Made by a program: the position numbers and the translations under genes
NCBI RefSeq assembly: GCF_033568475.1
Contig: NW_027331831.1
Span: 15,252,001-15,316,000 of the forward strand
DNA from: Henckelia pumila
Lineage: Eukaryota > Streptophyta > Magnoliopsida > Lamiales > Gesneriaceae
Direction: 5' to 3'
Length of the DNA stretch: 64,000 nt
Notes under the pieces: generated by a model
The model's database searches: none
Told to the model about the DNA's origin: nothing
Seen by the model: only the letters and a program-made list of their open reading frames with translations
Shown: in pieces, positions 11,219-23,475 of the stretch
Position numbering within the stretch: the first letter of the stretch is position 1
How the letters are laid out: every line of letters starts with the position of its first letter

Positions 11219-11904
11219 TTATATAAATATATCAAAAAATTTTGCTCACCATACCTAAATAAATTAGAAAAACTATCTGCAATCAGCGAGAACCCTGCTC
11301 AGCCTTAACCATTGAGGTAAGGCCTCATCGGCGTTTTCCTTTTTTCTCATATGAGAATAAAGAAGCAGTAATTACAATGAATCGATCTAAATCATATCCT
11401 GTGGAGGGGTAGGTTTAAACTCGATCAAACAAGTTGCGAGACGGGTCTAAAATCAGTTGACGTGTCTAGATTTGAATGAACCTGCCCCAATATATATTGA
11501 ATGTGGGACCTTACCTGCATCACCTACTAAATTAAATTTCTTAGGCATGCAATAAAAATTAATCAAAATAGTTAAGCAACAGAAACTTTAACCGAGTTTA
11601 CAGCGCAAACCGATGGAATAAAACTGCCACTAAAATCCAAAGCAATAAAGTTATACAACCATATCGAATATACTATATAAAAAAACTACTCAACAAAACG
11701 ACACCTCACTGCGATCATTGGTGCTCTCAACCCTGTCTCGATCTTTCACTCTCTTCCATCCCGAAACCTATCCCGTCGAATAGGGTGTCCAAGAATAAGA
11801 ACAAGGACGTGAGCCACTAACGTTCAGAACATAAAGTACGAGTATACAAACCAATATGATGCATGAAAATGACCAGGTAACTGGTCAACTATAAAGTCCT
11901 GCTC

Positions 11905-14204
11905 TGTAACGCCTCATTTTTATCTTAAATAAGTTTATTTGAGTTAATCGGAGATTACAGAGTTCAAGAGCCGACTCGATTTTGATCAGGGTCTATTTTG
12001 CAAATTTTGGAAATTTCAAGGACTAAAATGTAATTATTGGATTTTATATATTATCTTGACTTGGAATGACTTCTATCATTCTTCATCTCCTCCCTTACAC
12101 GCCTCCTCCTCCATTTTCATGCCTCCAAGCTTTTTCAAGCTTTGGGATTTCAGTCCGAGCTCAATCCGGCCATTGAAATTTATTTCTGAAGGCAGTTTAG
12201 GGGCTAATTGCATCCACACCTCTTGTGAAAAGTCTAAAAGACATAAAACCCCCTGTGTAAAATTAATAGCATGTTAGACCCTATGTTTTAAAAAAATTAG
12301 CATAAAAACCCGTATGAGAGGGTATAAATGTGCCCTAGTTTTTATAACATAGGGGTGAAATGTGCTACATTTTAAAAAACTGAGGGATGCATTAGCCTAT
12401 TAATATTTCTTAAGGGGTTTTATACCTTTTAGAATTTTCACAGGGGGTGTGGATGCAATTAGCCCGGCAGTTTAGCGATCACTGCAGCGAGAGCTCCATT
12501 ATATCGTAAGTTTTTCTACGATCCGATACATTCTATTTTTCGGATGTTGTTAGAATCGTTCGAGATTCGAGTATGTTGTTCTTGACAGAGTTATGATCGT
12601 TTATTATCTGTCGGTTTTGAAATAAAGCGATGTTCAAAATTGTTTTGATTTTTGGAAGCCTTGTTAAAAAATTTGGAGTTTGAGATTGATGGGTTTGCTT
12701 TGTTGTTGTTGTTTTGGGCATTGATATGAGTTGATATCGATATTGAAATGCTATCTGCGTTTCCGGTTTGTTCAGTTTATAGCCGTTATGCCGTCGGTTT
12801 GAGTTTCGAGATTTCAAACCGTTTTTGAGTTGTTGAAACTTTGGCTTGTGAGTGATCGTTGTTATTGATCATCTCTTGTATTCGTACAGATTCGTTGGAG
12901 TTTGTCGAGCCCTGTGTTAGCAGCATTTGGTCGTCGAGAGTTGGACGAAAAACGGTAAAGAGATTTCCTTGAGCCGTTGTTGTTGTTTAGGTTGTATAGT
13001 TTTTGATACAATCTTTTGTTGTAGCTTATCCAGAGTGTGAACTACTTGCATTGAAAGGTAAAATCAGTCATCGTTAGCGGGATAGCATACTCGGGACAGT
13101 TGGTTCTCGAGTTTCCCTTAAAATCACATACTGCATCAATACTTGTTCTAGCATGTGGAACTTGTATTTTGCTTATTGATTGAGCTTTTGTTATGTGGCT
13201 TATGTTTTATGTTTTGTTATGCATTCATCTTGAGCCAACTTTGATTTCAGCGGGCAGAACAGCCCTTTTTGTTTAGACGTTTTGGGGGCTATACTGTGAG
13301 TGGTCTTGGTGTAGAGGTTCACCTAGTGTCAGCATACTCCTTATAGTTGCACCAAAGTCTAGGGGAGTGGGATACGTGGCACCACCTTGATTGGGAGAGT
13401 CGGTGAGTCGTTACGTGATCTCATCCTCGGGATCCCAAAAAGAACAACAGCAATCCCTCGTTTATCAGAATTGATATCCCGATTTAAAGACATGCATTTC
13501 ATTACATTGATATTGGTTACGTTGTTACCTTGAAAGCATGTTTGTTGTTGTATTACTTGTTATGTTGATTTTACTGGGATTATCATTCTCACCGGTTTAT
13601 CCGGCTGTTGCTTTGTTTTGTATGTGTACTTGGAAACAGGTGGGGCAGGATCGAGTCAGCGAAGACCTGGTTAACAGCAAGAGGGAGAGTTAGTAGTGGG
13701 ACTCGGTTTAGAAGTCGAATCAACATGTTTATCTAGTTTAAGATTGAAGCATGTTAGAACTCGAACTTGTTATGTTTGTTATTCGAATTTGTTTTGTATT
13801 CGGATTGTAATCTAGAATCGAAGCATGTTGGTGTTGTATCGATTTAGATTCTTGTTGATCTTAGGCTTTATGAAAGCATGTTTGATTTTGTGTATTCTTT
13901 ACACCCTGTTTTAGTGTATGTAATTGAATGCACGTCAGAAGCAAGCGCGGGATCTTTTTTTTGTTAGCCTGAGCATTCTGCCCAGACCTTCCGCGCGCGA
14001 GCGAGGTGGTACCTCACGCGTGCGCGAGGCTTTCCAGGGGGCTCGGGTTTGTTGGCCTGTGCGCGCGGGCACGAGCCCTCGGTTGGGCTCGGGTTGGATA
14101 GCCTGCGCGCGCGAGGCGTTTCTTTAAAAAAAAAAAAAAACTTTTGGCTTGATTTTTAATTTTGGGTTCTGGTTTGATTAATTGTTTAGAACCAAGGTCT
14201 CACA
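11905..14204. mobile_element. Solo LTR (TGTAACGCC..GGTCTCACA) with perfect TSD TGCTC
   Basis: This 2300-bp non-coding segment has TG..CA ends and short inverted termini (TGTAACGCC and TGTGAGACC). It is flanked by TGCTC at 11900-11904 and 14205-14209. It contains a 265-bp MITE at 12201-12465 and, near its right end (13985-14125), a GC-rich stretch of CGCGCGCGAG-type motifs. No protein domain is visible. It is most simply a solo LTR of a gypsy-type element. Confidence 0.8.
12201..12465. repeat. Mutator-like MITE with 10-bp TSD GGCAGTTTAG
   Basis: Terminal inverted repeats GGGCTAATTGCATCCACACC at both ends extend to roughly 50 bp with mismatches. The exact 10-bp duplication GGCAGTTTAG (12191-12200 and 12466-12475) fits the 9-10 bp target duplication of Mutator-like elements. 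Non-coding. Confidence 0.88.
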
Positions 14205-15223
14205 TGCTCGGTCTAGGCGCCAATGATTGTGTAATTCCATCTGGAACTCCGCTAGGTAAACTTTCGCGCTCGTCAAGATCACCTTAGCATCAGTTTTCGT
14301 CATCACGGTGTCTCCCAGTGTTCGACCATATAACAAAGGTGTAGGGTTGAGTGACCCTACTAGAAAGGCTATACAGCTCAACATGAATATGCACATGCAA
14401 CATAATATAATAAAGCAATAAAACATATATCATGACACATAAATACAATATTTAAGCATTACATACTTACTGACAATCTCAGTAAGTATTTATGTACCTT
14501 TCTAAGGCACTCCTAGCAATATAAGTCTAGGGTCTAAGCCTACAAGACAATAATTATCATCACTGTTACTGATCTAAAAGCTTTAACTAAGCTATTAGAT
14601 ACTTCCAAATAATAACAGGGATCTCGGACTATACATGCGTCCGTCGTCAGCCATTTGATGTCGAAGGCTCTAACTCTTGGACACGGCTCCGTTGTTATGC
14701 CAAAAGTGTCTTGCTACTTCCCGACCCTTGATAGAATGACCACAACTCGCAATATAGACTGAAAGAGGGAGAGAAACTTATGAATTGGCACTTAGAAATG
14801 AGCCTCAGATGGCCTATATATAGGCAAATTTCGGATGTTCTGAACCTCACTTCGGAAGTTCCTAACTGCGCATGGCTGCCACGTTCCAAATTGCTGACTT
14901 CTGAAGCTCTGATCCCTATTTCAGACCTTCCGATCTCCTGCATGCATTGATGTGTCTAGTGCGTCTTGACACCTAAGAAAAAGCCTGAGTTCGGACATTC
15001 CAAACCCTAGTTCGGAGCTTCCGAACTCCCATGTGTTTGTGTATGGTTGTCACCTCACACTGATAGGATCTTCTTATCTTAGTTCGGACCTTCCGAACTC
15101 TTCGGTGGTTCAGAAGCCTTATTTTCTTATTCGTGATCGATTAAACACATGGTTAATTAGAATAATGATTTTTTAATCATATTTTACAATTTAATCTTGT
15201 AAAATAGAGTACGTGTTACTACA

Positions 15224-15814
15224 TTAAAATTTTATTTTATACTAAATAATAAATATCCTAATTTCTAAATTTAATTTATAATATTGTTGTCCTTTATTGC
15301 TAATTTGTTATTAAAATGTTATGGTTTGTATGTAATTTTGACGAATTTATTAATTTTTAAACTTTTCATTGTTATTTACTAGAATTAAAAGCAATCTGAT
15401 TTGCAACAGATTTGCGGGTCCACCAGAGAGGTACGTCTAAGTACAATTTTTCTTTGGTGGGATAAGTTATGTGATTGGCCAAACATGTCTCAAACTCATC
15501 TCCTTGTCATCCAGGTAAATAAGAATGATTGATGTAACCTAGCTAGGATAACATCATAAGACTAACATCTCATTAACTCATACAACCCTCCACTTCAACT
15601 TTCTGTGGCTATTGATTAATGATAATATTTATAGCAAGTAGAGATAGTGGCTCTTGAAACATGGTCACTTTTAATTATTTGAGATTACAACTTTTTTTAA
15701 TAACCAAATAGAAATACATGCCGAAAACAAAGGATTAAACACCACATTGTCATTGATGGGAACCGTGATGGTTATAATTGAAAACTGGGTATGAGCCGTA
15801 GTAAAGAAAGATGG
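15224..15814. other. AT-rich spacer
   Basis: No gene or repeat boundary is recognised between the family A LTR and the plastid-derived segment. Confidence 0.45.
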
Positions 15815-15823
15815 AGAATATGT

Positions 15824-16023
15824 AAAAATAGAACGTCTTTGTTAAGGTTAACTATTTTCAGACGAACCTATGGTTGGTGAAGGAATCTTGCATGCATTAT
15901 GTTAGGTATCAAAGAAAATCTATTTTGGCTTCAAAAGGAACGTCTCTTTTTATGAATAAATGGAAATGTTACCTTGTAACTTTTTGGCAATGGCATTTTT
16001 CGCTGTGGTTTCATCCAAGAAGA
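15824..16023 (+). pseudogene. matK: Plastid matK fragment in the nucleus (NUPT)
   Basis: The plus strand encodes [32 protein letters not shown] and [12 protein letters not shown], a highly characteristic internal part of chloroplast maturase K. Similarity begins around AAAATAGAACGTC with a short internal deletion and an insert near 15835-15860. It stops at HPRR, well before the end of the plastid gene, so about 200 bp of a ~1.5-kb gene is present. It lies in transposon-rich DNA just outside the copia element at 16119, and the window is plainly nuclear. It is therefore a nuclear plastid insertion with no expected function. Confidence 0.85.
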
Positions 16024-16118
16024 AAAAAATTATGGTATCATATGCAATGTTCTAAAAAGAAGTTGACAAGTGGTCACTCATCACCTAGGCGATTAGGCGG
16101 CTATCTACGCGAGACCTA

Positions 16119-16305
16119 TGTCAGAGCAATCTCAACCGAACCAGATCCTCTCCCAATTGGTTGCAACAGAAGATCAGATACTTAAATTTATGTTTATCTT
16201 TTACCTTGTATATTGGATTCCTGTTAACAGAAACAACACTATAAATGATGTAACATGTACTTTAATTCAAATACAATACAAATATATTTTGCTGGTCATT
16301 CTATA
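16119..16305 (+). repeat. 5' LTR of the 16-kb copia element
   Basis: It starts TGTCAGAGCAATCTCAACCG and ends TCTATA immediately before TGGTATCAG. It is 187 bp and matches 23476-23656 apart from scattered changes and an ~8-bp indel. Confidence 0.9.
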
Positions 16306-17624
16306 TGGTATCAGGCCAGCAGTCTCTAACGAGCTTACAAATGGCTTCTGAACCCACTCTTGTCAATATTTCTTCAACCAATCTTATTACTATTAATGCA
16401 TCAGCTTAACTTCCTCTGAAACTCACCAAAGAAAATTATTTCTCATGGCGTGCTCAGTTCAACTCTCTATTTTTTGGGTTGGATCTCCTTGGCTACCTTG
16501 ATGGGACCTTACCTTGCCCAGCTGAAACCGTGACTAAAGATGGCAACACTACTCCAAATTCAAGTTATCTTCAATGGCGTCGTCAAGATCAGTTAATTCT
16601 TCATGCCATCTTCGCCTCCTTGAGTGAATCTGTTATTCCTTGGTATATTCAGCCACATCGAGCCAGGAAGCATGAACCCGTCTTTCTCGTATCTACGCCA
16701 AGAGATCTACCACCCACATAATTCATCTCAAAGATAAACTCGGTACGGTCACTCGTGGTAATCTCTCCATCACTGATTTTATAGTGACGATCAAACAAAT
16801 TGCTGATGAACTCACTATCCTTGGTGATCCGCCCAGTGACGCCGATCTTCTCGTATATGCAACTTGTGGTTTAGGCTCTGCTTACAAAGAGTTAATTACG
16901 GCTATGAGGACTCGTGACTCCGTTGTTCCATTCGAAGAATTTTTTGACAAAATCATTGACCATGAAACCTTCCTCCTTCATCATGATAAGCACCATGCTG
17001 ATCCAATAATACCCACTGCAAACTTGGCCAAACAATCCTATGCACAATACCGACATCCAAGATCTCCTTTCTCTTCTTCTGCCCCTGGTCTCCTTCCCAC
17101 TCGTCGGCCTCAAAACAAATTCTCCAAACCAATTCCCACAAATTCATCCCACTATGAAGTGACTTGTCAGTATTGCGACAAGTCTGGCCATACAGCCAAT
17201 AAATGCTTCAAACTTTTTCCACATCTTCGTCCACGATGCCCGTTTGCCAATCATATTTCCTTATCACCTCCAGCACCCGATCAAACTCCTTGGATATTAG
17301 ATTCTAGTGCTTCTCACCATGTTACTCCGGACATGTCAAATCTATATCTACACCAACCATATGAAGGCCCCGATGACATTCACGTAGGTGATGGAACAGG
17401 TTTGCCCATTACTCATACTGGCACCACCTCTCTTTCTCCCTCCTTCCATTTATCACATGTTCTCTGTGTCCCATCCATCCAGAAAAACTTAATTTCTGTC
17501 TCCAAATTTTGTCGTTCCAATCACACTTAAATTGAATTCTTTCCTTCATACTTTGTTGTCAAGGATTTATGTACATGGACTCCTCTAATTCACGGAAAGA
17601 ATCGACATGATCTTTATGAGTGGC

Positions 17625-18983
17625 TGTCACGCCCCGCTCCCCGGTCGGGTGACACGGCGCTGCTTTCAAATAAAATTCGAAAACAACCAGCCTCTTAGTA
17701 CAGAATTTAACTAAAACCAGTCTATTTGATAAATAAACTCCAAAACATTGTCTTTACAACTCGATAAATCCAAAATAACCAAACAAATGCGGAAGCGTCT
17801 AAAAACTTAATAATAAAATATTAATGCTAAAATCCCGAAAATAAACATAAAGAAATTTAGTCTTATTGATCATCTATCACCATCCCCAAAATATATCTTG
17901 CTCACGAACTTCTACATCATTATCTTCATAATCTGGGAGGAAAAATTAAGGGGTGAGTGTTTTGGGAAACACTCAGCAAGTGGGGGCCGATCGATCATAC
18001 CAAAATATATACATATATATATATTTATTTCAAAAACTCATGAATTAATTTAAATCATAAACATTTCATATCATGTCTCAACATAGCATAACATAAATAA
18101 CATCATAACATATTTGACATGACATAACATAATCTTTGACAAGACACTGAAATTCCTCTCATTATTCATGGCTAACTGATCAGTCCCCTATATGTAATCC
18201 CTCTAAGGGGTGAGGTCATAGAACAGTTATTATTACCCACCGCATCAGGGTCATAACATAACATGGTTTGAAAATTCCCTTTTCAATCTTAATTTGAGTC
18301 ATAACAGTGTCAAAACATACTTATAACAAATTCATCAAGAATATCAATTACATAGCAAAATTCGAAGGAATATCATGAACGATCGAAATTTTAAATCATA
18401 CATAATATTTTAAAACAAAGCCCACTTACCGTGTTGATGCGAAAATCAATACTCGAATTGGTGAAGCAACTCTCGAATTCCAAAACCAAATCCCGAAATT
18501 CAGCCTTGACTTTCTCGAACTATTGGCAGATTACTTTGAGCACTATTTCTCCAAATTCCTATAACACTATCACGTGCATAATCGGAGAAATGGTTGACTG
18601 ACGCAAGAAAACCCAATTGGCTAAGCTCACTTCTCGAACGAATGAGCGAATTCTTTCCCCCCTAATTTATAGGCTACTCTTCGAGAGAATGGAGAGAAAG
18701 ATAGCTAATTTTTGTGTGTGGTTTTTCTTGTGTTTGCTCCACTATTTATAGGCACAAAAAAATAAGTTTAACATATAACAAAATCTTGATATTTCAAGTT
18801 TGAATAAAATTTCTATATCTCGAGATTTGCTTCCATCTATATCTTTACTTATCTTATTTTTGTAAACTAAATATCTCACAAAATTAATAAAATCTGAATA
18901 TATACTCTATCTCAAAAATTATCTCGGAATATATAATTATACCACAAATTAAAATATAAATTCTAAAAATCCGGGGTTTCACA
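17625..18983 (-). repeat. 3' LTR of the nested non-autonomous element
   Basis: 1359-bp direct repeat of 19284-20643, with minus-strand TATA box at 18743-18750. Confidence 0.93.
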
Positions 18984-19283
18984 TCCCTCCCACCTTATTG
19001 GAAGTTTCGTCCTCGAAACTTGATTTAACTTAGTTGAAACTAGAATCTCATTACCGTTAATTCTAGAATAAATCCCAAAATTATGACTTAAATAATTCAA
19101 TTTAACTTAAAAAAATAATTCACCAAAAAAATCAATATCAAATTTTATATTGCCTATACAATATAAATACTACTCTCAAGTTGTTCATTCTCATTCTAAA
19201 TCCTTGTCTTCATCAAGATCATATATTCTAAATCATAATCTCCCATCAAGATCATGAACCTGATTTTGCTTTGATACCATTTC

Positions 19284-20643
19284 TGTCACGCCCCGCTCCC
19301 GGGTCGGGTGACACGGCGTTGCTTTCAAATAAAATTCGAAAACAACCAGCCTCTTAGTACAGAATTTAACTAAAACCAGTCTATTTGATAAATAAACTCC
19401 AAAACATTGTCTTTACAACTCGATAAATCCAAAATAACCAAACACATGCGGAAGCGTCTAAAAACTTAATAATAAAACATTAATGCTAAAATCTCAAAAA
19501 TAAACATAAAGAAATTTAGTCTTATTGATCATCTTTCACCATCCCCAAAACATATCTTGCTCACGAACTTCTACATCATCTTCTTCATAATCTGGGAGGG
19601 AAAAGTAAGGGGTGAGTGTTTTGGAAAATACTCAGCAAGTGGGTACCGATCGATCATACCAAAATATATACATATATATATTTATTTCAAAAACTCATGA
19701 ATTAATTTAAATCATAAACATTTCATATCATGTCTCAACATAGCATAACATAAATAACATCATAACATATTTGACATGACATAACATAATCTTTGACAAG
19801 ACACTGAAATTCCTCTCATTATTCATGGCTAACTGATCAGTCCCCTATATGTAATCCCTCTAAGGGGTGAGGTCATAGAACAGTTATTATTACCCACCGC
19901 ATCAGGGCCATAACATAACATGGTTTGGAAATTCCCTTTCCACTCTTAATTTGAGTCATAACAGTGTCAAAACATACTTATAACAAATTCATCAAGAATA
20001 TCAATTACATAGCAAAATTCGAAGGAATATCATGAACGATCAAAATTTTAAATCATACATAATATTTTAAAACAAAGCCCACTTACCGTGTTGATGCGAA
20101 AATCAATACTCAAATTGGTGAAGCAACTCTCGAATTCCGAAACCAAATCCCAAAATTCAGCCTTGACTTTCTCGAACTATTGGCAAATTACTTTGAGCAC
20201 TATTTCTCCAAATTCCTATAACACTATCACGTGCATAATCGGAGAAATGGTTGACTGACGCAAGAAAAGCCAATTGGCTAAGCTCACTTCTCGAACGAAT
20301 GAGCGAATTCTTTCCCCCCTAATTTATAGGCTACTCTTCGAGAGAATGGAGAGAAAGATAGCTAATTTTTGTGTGTGGTTTTTCTTGTGTTTGCTCCACT
20401 ATTTATAGGCACAAAAAAATAAGCTTAACATATAACAAAATCTTGATATTTCAAGTTTGAATAAAATTTCTATATCTCGAGATTTGCTTCCATCTATATC
20501 TTGATTACTTATCTTATTTTTGTAAACTAAATATCTCACAAAATTAATAAAATCTGAATATATACTCTATCTCCAAAATTATCTCGGAATATATAATTAT
20601 ACCACGTATTAAAATATAAATTCTAAAAATCCTGGGTTTCACA
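19284..20643 (-). repeat. 5' LTR of the nested non-autonomous element
   Basis: 1360-bp direct repeat of 17625-18983. On the minus strand it is followed by the primer binding site. Confidence 0.93.
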
Positions 20644-23475
20644 GTGGCCGTCTTCCGCTTGTGTCAATAACAACACCCTCACGGCACTCTCCACTGGTAT
20701 GGTTGTTAATGTTTCTCCAGCAGTTTGGCATGGGCGCCTTGGTCATCCCTCGTTCAAAATAATAAATAAACTAGCTCAATCTGGTCTAGTGTCACTCTGC
20801 TCCTCTTTGAATTCAAAAATTCTATGTAAATCTTGTTTATGTAATAAAAGCCATAGACTTCCATTTAGCAATTCAAGCCTGCACAGCCGTTTGGGGTCCC
20901 TCTCCTGTTCAATCTGTCGATGGATTCAATTATTATGTAATCTTTGTTGATCACTTCACTAAATATGTTTGGCTTTATCCTTTACGCTTAAAATCTGACG
21001 TCTATTCCTCATTTCAAAAATACAAAGCTGTCGTAGAAAAATTCTTCAATCACTCAATAGTTAATGTTTATTCCGATGAAGGTGGTGAATATACAGCTCT
21101 TAAAAATTTCCTAAGCACTGTAGGTATCCAACATCTAAAGACTCCACCCCATACCCCTCAACACAATGGCACATCTGAAAGACGTCATCGACACATTGTT
21201 GAAACTGGTTTAACTCTTCTTCATCAAGCAAAATTATCTATTAAATATTGGTCTTACACTTTTCAAACTGCGGTTTATCAAATTAATCGTCTTTCGACTC
21301 CAATTATAAATTTTCTTTCCCCTTATGAAAAATTATTTAACAACACACCGAATTACAATAAATTTCATGTCTTCGGATGTTTATGCTTTCCTTGGCTTAA
21401 ACCATACACTACTAATAAACTCGAACCAAAATCCTCTCCATGTATTTTTCTTGGTTGCTCCCTCAATCAAAGCGCTTATCTATGTCAAGATTTAACAACA
21501 CAAAAAATATACAAATCTCGGCATGTTCGATTCCTTGAGAAAGAATTTCCTTCCTCAAATTTATCTTCCTCGATATCCAGTAGTGCTTGGCTTGAGTCCT
21601 TAAGTTCTTCTTCCTGCCCATTGTCAACTGCTGCTCAACAACAACCTCCAGATGGTGACAATAGCGTTCTTCCCCTTCAACTACTGTCTTGTCACTCATT
21701 GGATCCAGTGTCGACTACGTCTGTGAATTCCAGTCCCTCTACATCATCTCTAACACCTCCCTTGACACAAATTAATAACTCTAATCATACCTTACCTCTC
21801 TCAGAATCAACACAACCCCTATCCACCTCAAATCACCCTTCTCATTCTATGATTACCCGCTCAAAGAACAAGATCTTCATGCCTAAGAAATTATATCAAG
21901 TCAATACGACCCATCCTTTTCCTGAATCTGTTGAACCTTCTTGTGTCTCCAAAGCTATCAAACATATTGAATGGCGGCAGGCCATGGCTGATGAGATTTC
22001 AGCACTTCTTCGAAATGGAACATGGGAACTGGTTCCTCCTAACTCTACTCAAAATGTTGTTGGTTGCAAATGGGTCTATCGCATTAAGCGAAATCATGAT
22101 GGCTCTATCTCTAAATACAAAGCTCGCCTTGTTGCTAAGGGATTTCATCAAAGACCGGGCATTGATTTTCATGATACATTCAGTCCCGTCGTAAAACCGA
22201 CAACCATCCGACTCATTCCCACCCTCGCCTTATCCCATGGTTGGCCTCTTCGCCAATTGGATGTAAACAATGCCTTTTTACATGGTATCTTATCTGAAGA
22301 CGTGTTTATGCAGCAACCACCTGGTTTCATTGACGAATCTAAGCCAGAGTTTGTCTGCAAACTTCGGAAATCAATTTATGGTCTAAAAAAAGCTCCTCGT
22401 GCTTGGTACAATGAACTCAAAAGTTTCTTGATCTCCTATGGGTTTGTAAATTCGCACAGTGATACCTCTTTATTTATTTATCAGTCACATGATTTTACAC
22501 TTTATTTCTTAGTCTATGTAGATGATTTAATAGTCACTGGAAACAGCCCCCATCGTGTGAATCATTTCCTTACGGCTCTGGCTGCTCGATTCTCCATCAA
22601 AGATATTGGTGACCTCCATTATTTTCTTGGTATTGAAGTTCTGTCAACAAACTCTGGTCTATTTCTCACTCAGCACAAGTATATTCGGGATCTGCTGGCT
22701 AAAACAAATATGGCTGGTGCCAAGGAATGCACTACACCCATGTACTCAACTCAGATTCTACAACTTACCGATGGTTCTAAGTCAACAGATGCCACCCAAT
22801 ATCGTCAAACAGTGGGAGCTCTACAATATCTCTCTCTTACCAGACCGAATGTGTCTTATGCCGTAAACAAACTAGCTCACTTCATGCACTCACCAACTAA
22901 ACACCACTGGACAGTAGCTAAACGTGTTCTCCGCTACCTGAAGCACACCATGCACCATGGTCTTTTCCTAAAGAAAAATCAGAATCTTGCTCTCACAGCA
23001 TTCACAAACGCAGATTGGGCAGGTAATCGTGACGACTTCACCTCTACCTCGGCCTATATAATCTATCTCGGAGTTAATGCTATCTCTTGGTGTTCCAAGA
23101 AGCAAAAGACAGTAGCACGTTCTTCAATCGAAGCTGAATATCGATCTCTTGCCTTCTGTGCTTCCGAGGTTATTTGGATCAAAAACTTGCTACAAGAGCT
23201 ACATGCCAATTGTTCTACCACTCCGACAATTTTCTGTGATAATGTTGGTGCTACCTATCTATCGGTTAATCCAATTTTTCATTCGAGAATGAAGCACATC
23301 GCTATTGACTATCACTTCGTTTGTGACCATGTTGCCCGTGGCACATTCTATGTCTCACACATCTCATCCAAGGATCAACTTGCATATGCCCTCACCAAAC
23401 CATTGTCTTCTGTATCATTTCAGGCTTTGCGCTCCAAGATCGATATCTCCAATGAGAGCACCGTCTTGCGGGGGA

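Larger units (their letters stand above)
11502..15223 (-). mobile_element. Solo LTR, family A, interrupted by another solo LTR
   Basis: Left end TGTGGGACCTTACCTGCATC, right end ..GTGTTACTACA. With the 2.3-kb insert at 11905-14204 removed it is about 1.4 kb. It aligns along its length with 55710-57109 and with the starts at 59089 and 63252. Read on the minus strand it begins TGTAGTAACACG and has a TATATATA box near 14814-14820. Flanks TTGAA and TTAAA are a plausible 5-bp TSD with one mismatch. No coding sequence is present. Confidence 0.72.
17625..20643 (-). mobile_element. Non-autonomous LTR element (LARD/TRIM-like) with TSD GTGGC
   Basis: Two direct ~1.36-kb LTRs (17625-18983 and 19284-20643) flank only 300 bp of internal DNA. 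On the minus strand the LTR starts TGTGAAACCC and ends GGGGCGTGACA. Just inside the 5' LTR is ATGGTATCAAAGC (primer binding site, ~19270-19280) and just before the 3' LTR is AAGGTGGGAGGGA (polypurine tract). TSD GTGGC is at 17620-17624 and 20644-20648. A TATAAATA box is at 18743-18750 (minus) and in the same place in the other LTR. No coding domain is present, so enzymes must have come from another element. LTR identity is roughly 97% by eye, which indicates a fairly recent insertion. Confidence 0.93.
16341..23475 (+). pseudogene. Copia gag-pol polyprotein, disrupted
   Basis: Gag starts MASEPTLVN and hits an in-frame TAA (~16408), then a frame change near 16665 inside the QPHRA region. The zinc knuckle is CQYCDKSGHTANKC (~17165-17205). 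Protease reads WILDSSASHH, so the usual DSGAS-type active site has Ser in place of Gly. A stop follows at 17528-17530. After the nested insertion (17625-20648) the pre-integrase and integrase parts follow (WHGRLGHPS; YSDEGGEY; HTPQHNGTSER), with a frameshift near 20890. From ~20940 to 23475 one frame covers integrase, reverse transcriptase (KWVYRIKRN, YGLKKAPRAWY, YVDDLIVTG) and RNase H (NADWAGNRDD, ARSSIEAEYRSLA, KHIAIDYHFV). Length and motif order match a complete copia polyprotein before decay. Confidence 0.92.

Noticed and set aside
15874..16185. A 103-codon gene at the matK-like segment
   Set aside because: Only the first ~55 codons are matK-like. The rest runs through unrelated DNA into the copia LTR, so it is a chance extension of a NUPT.
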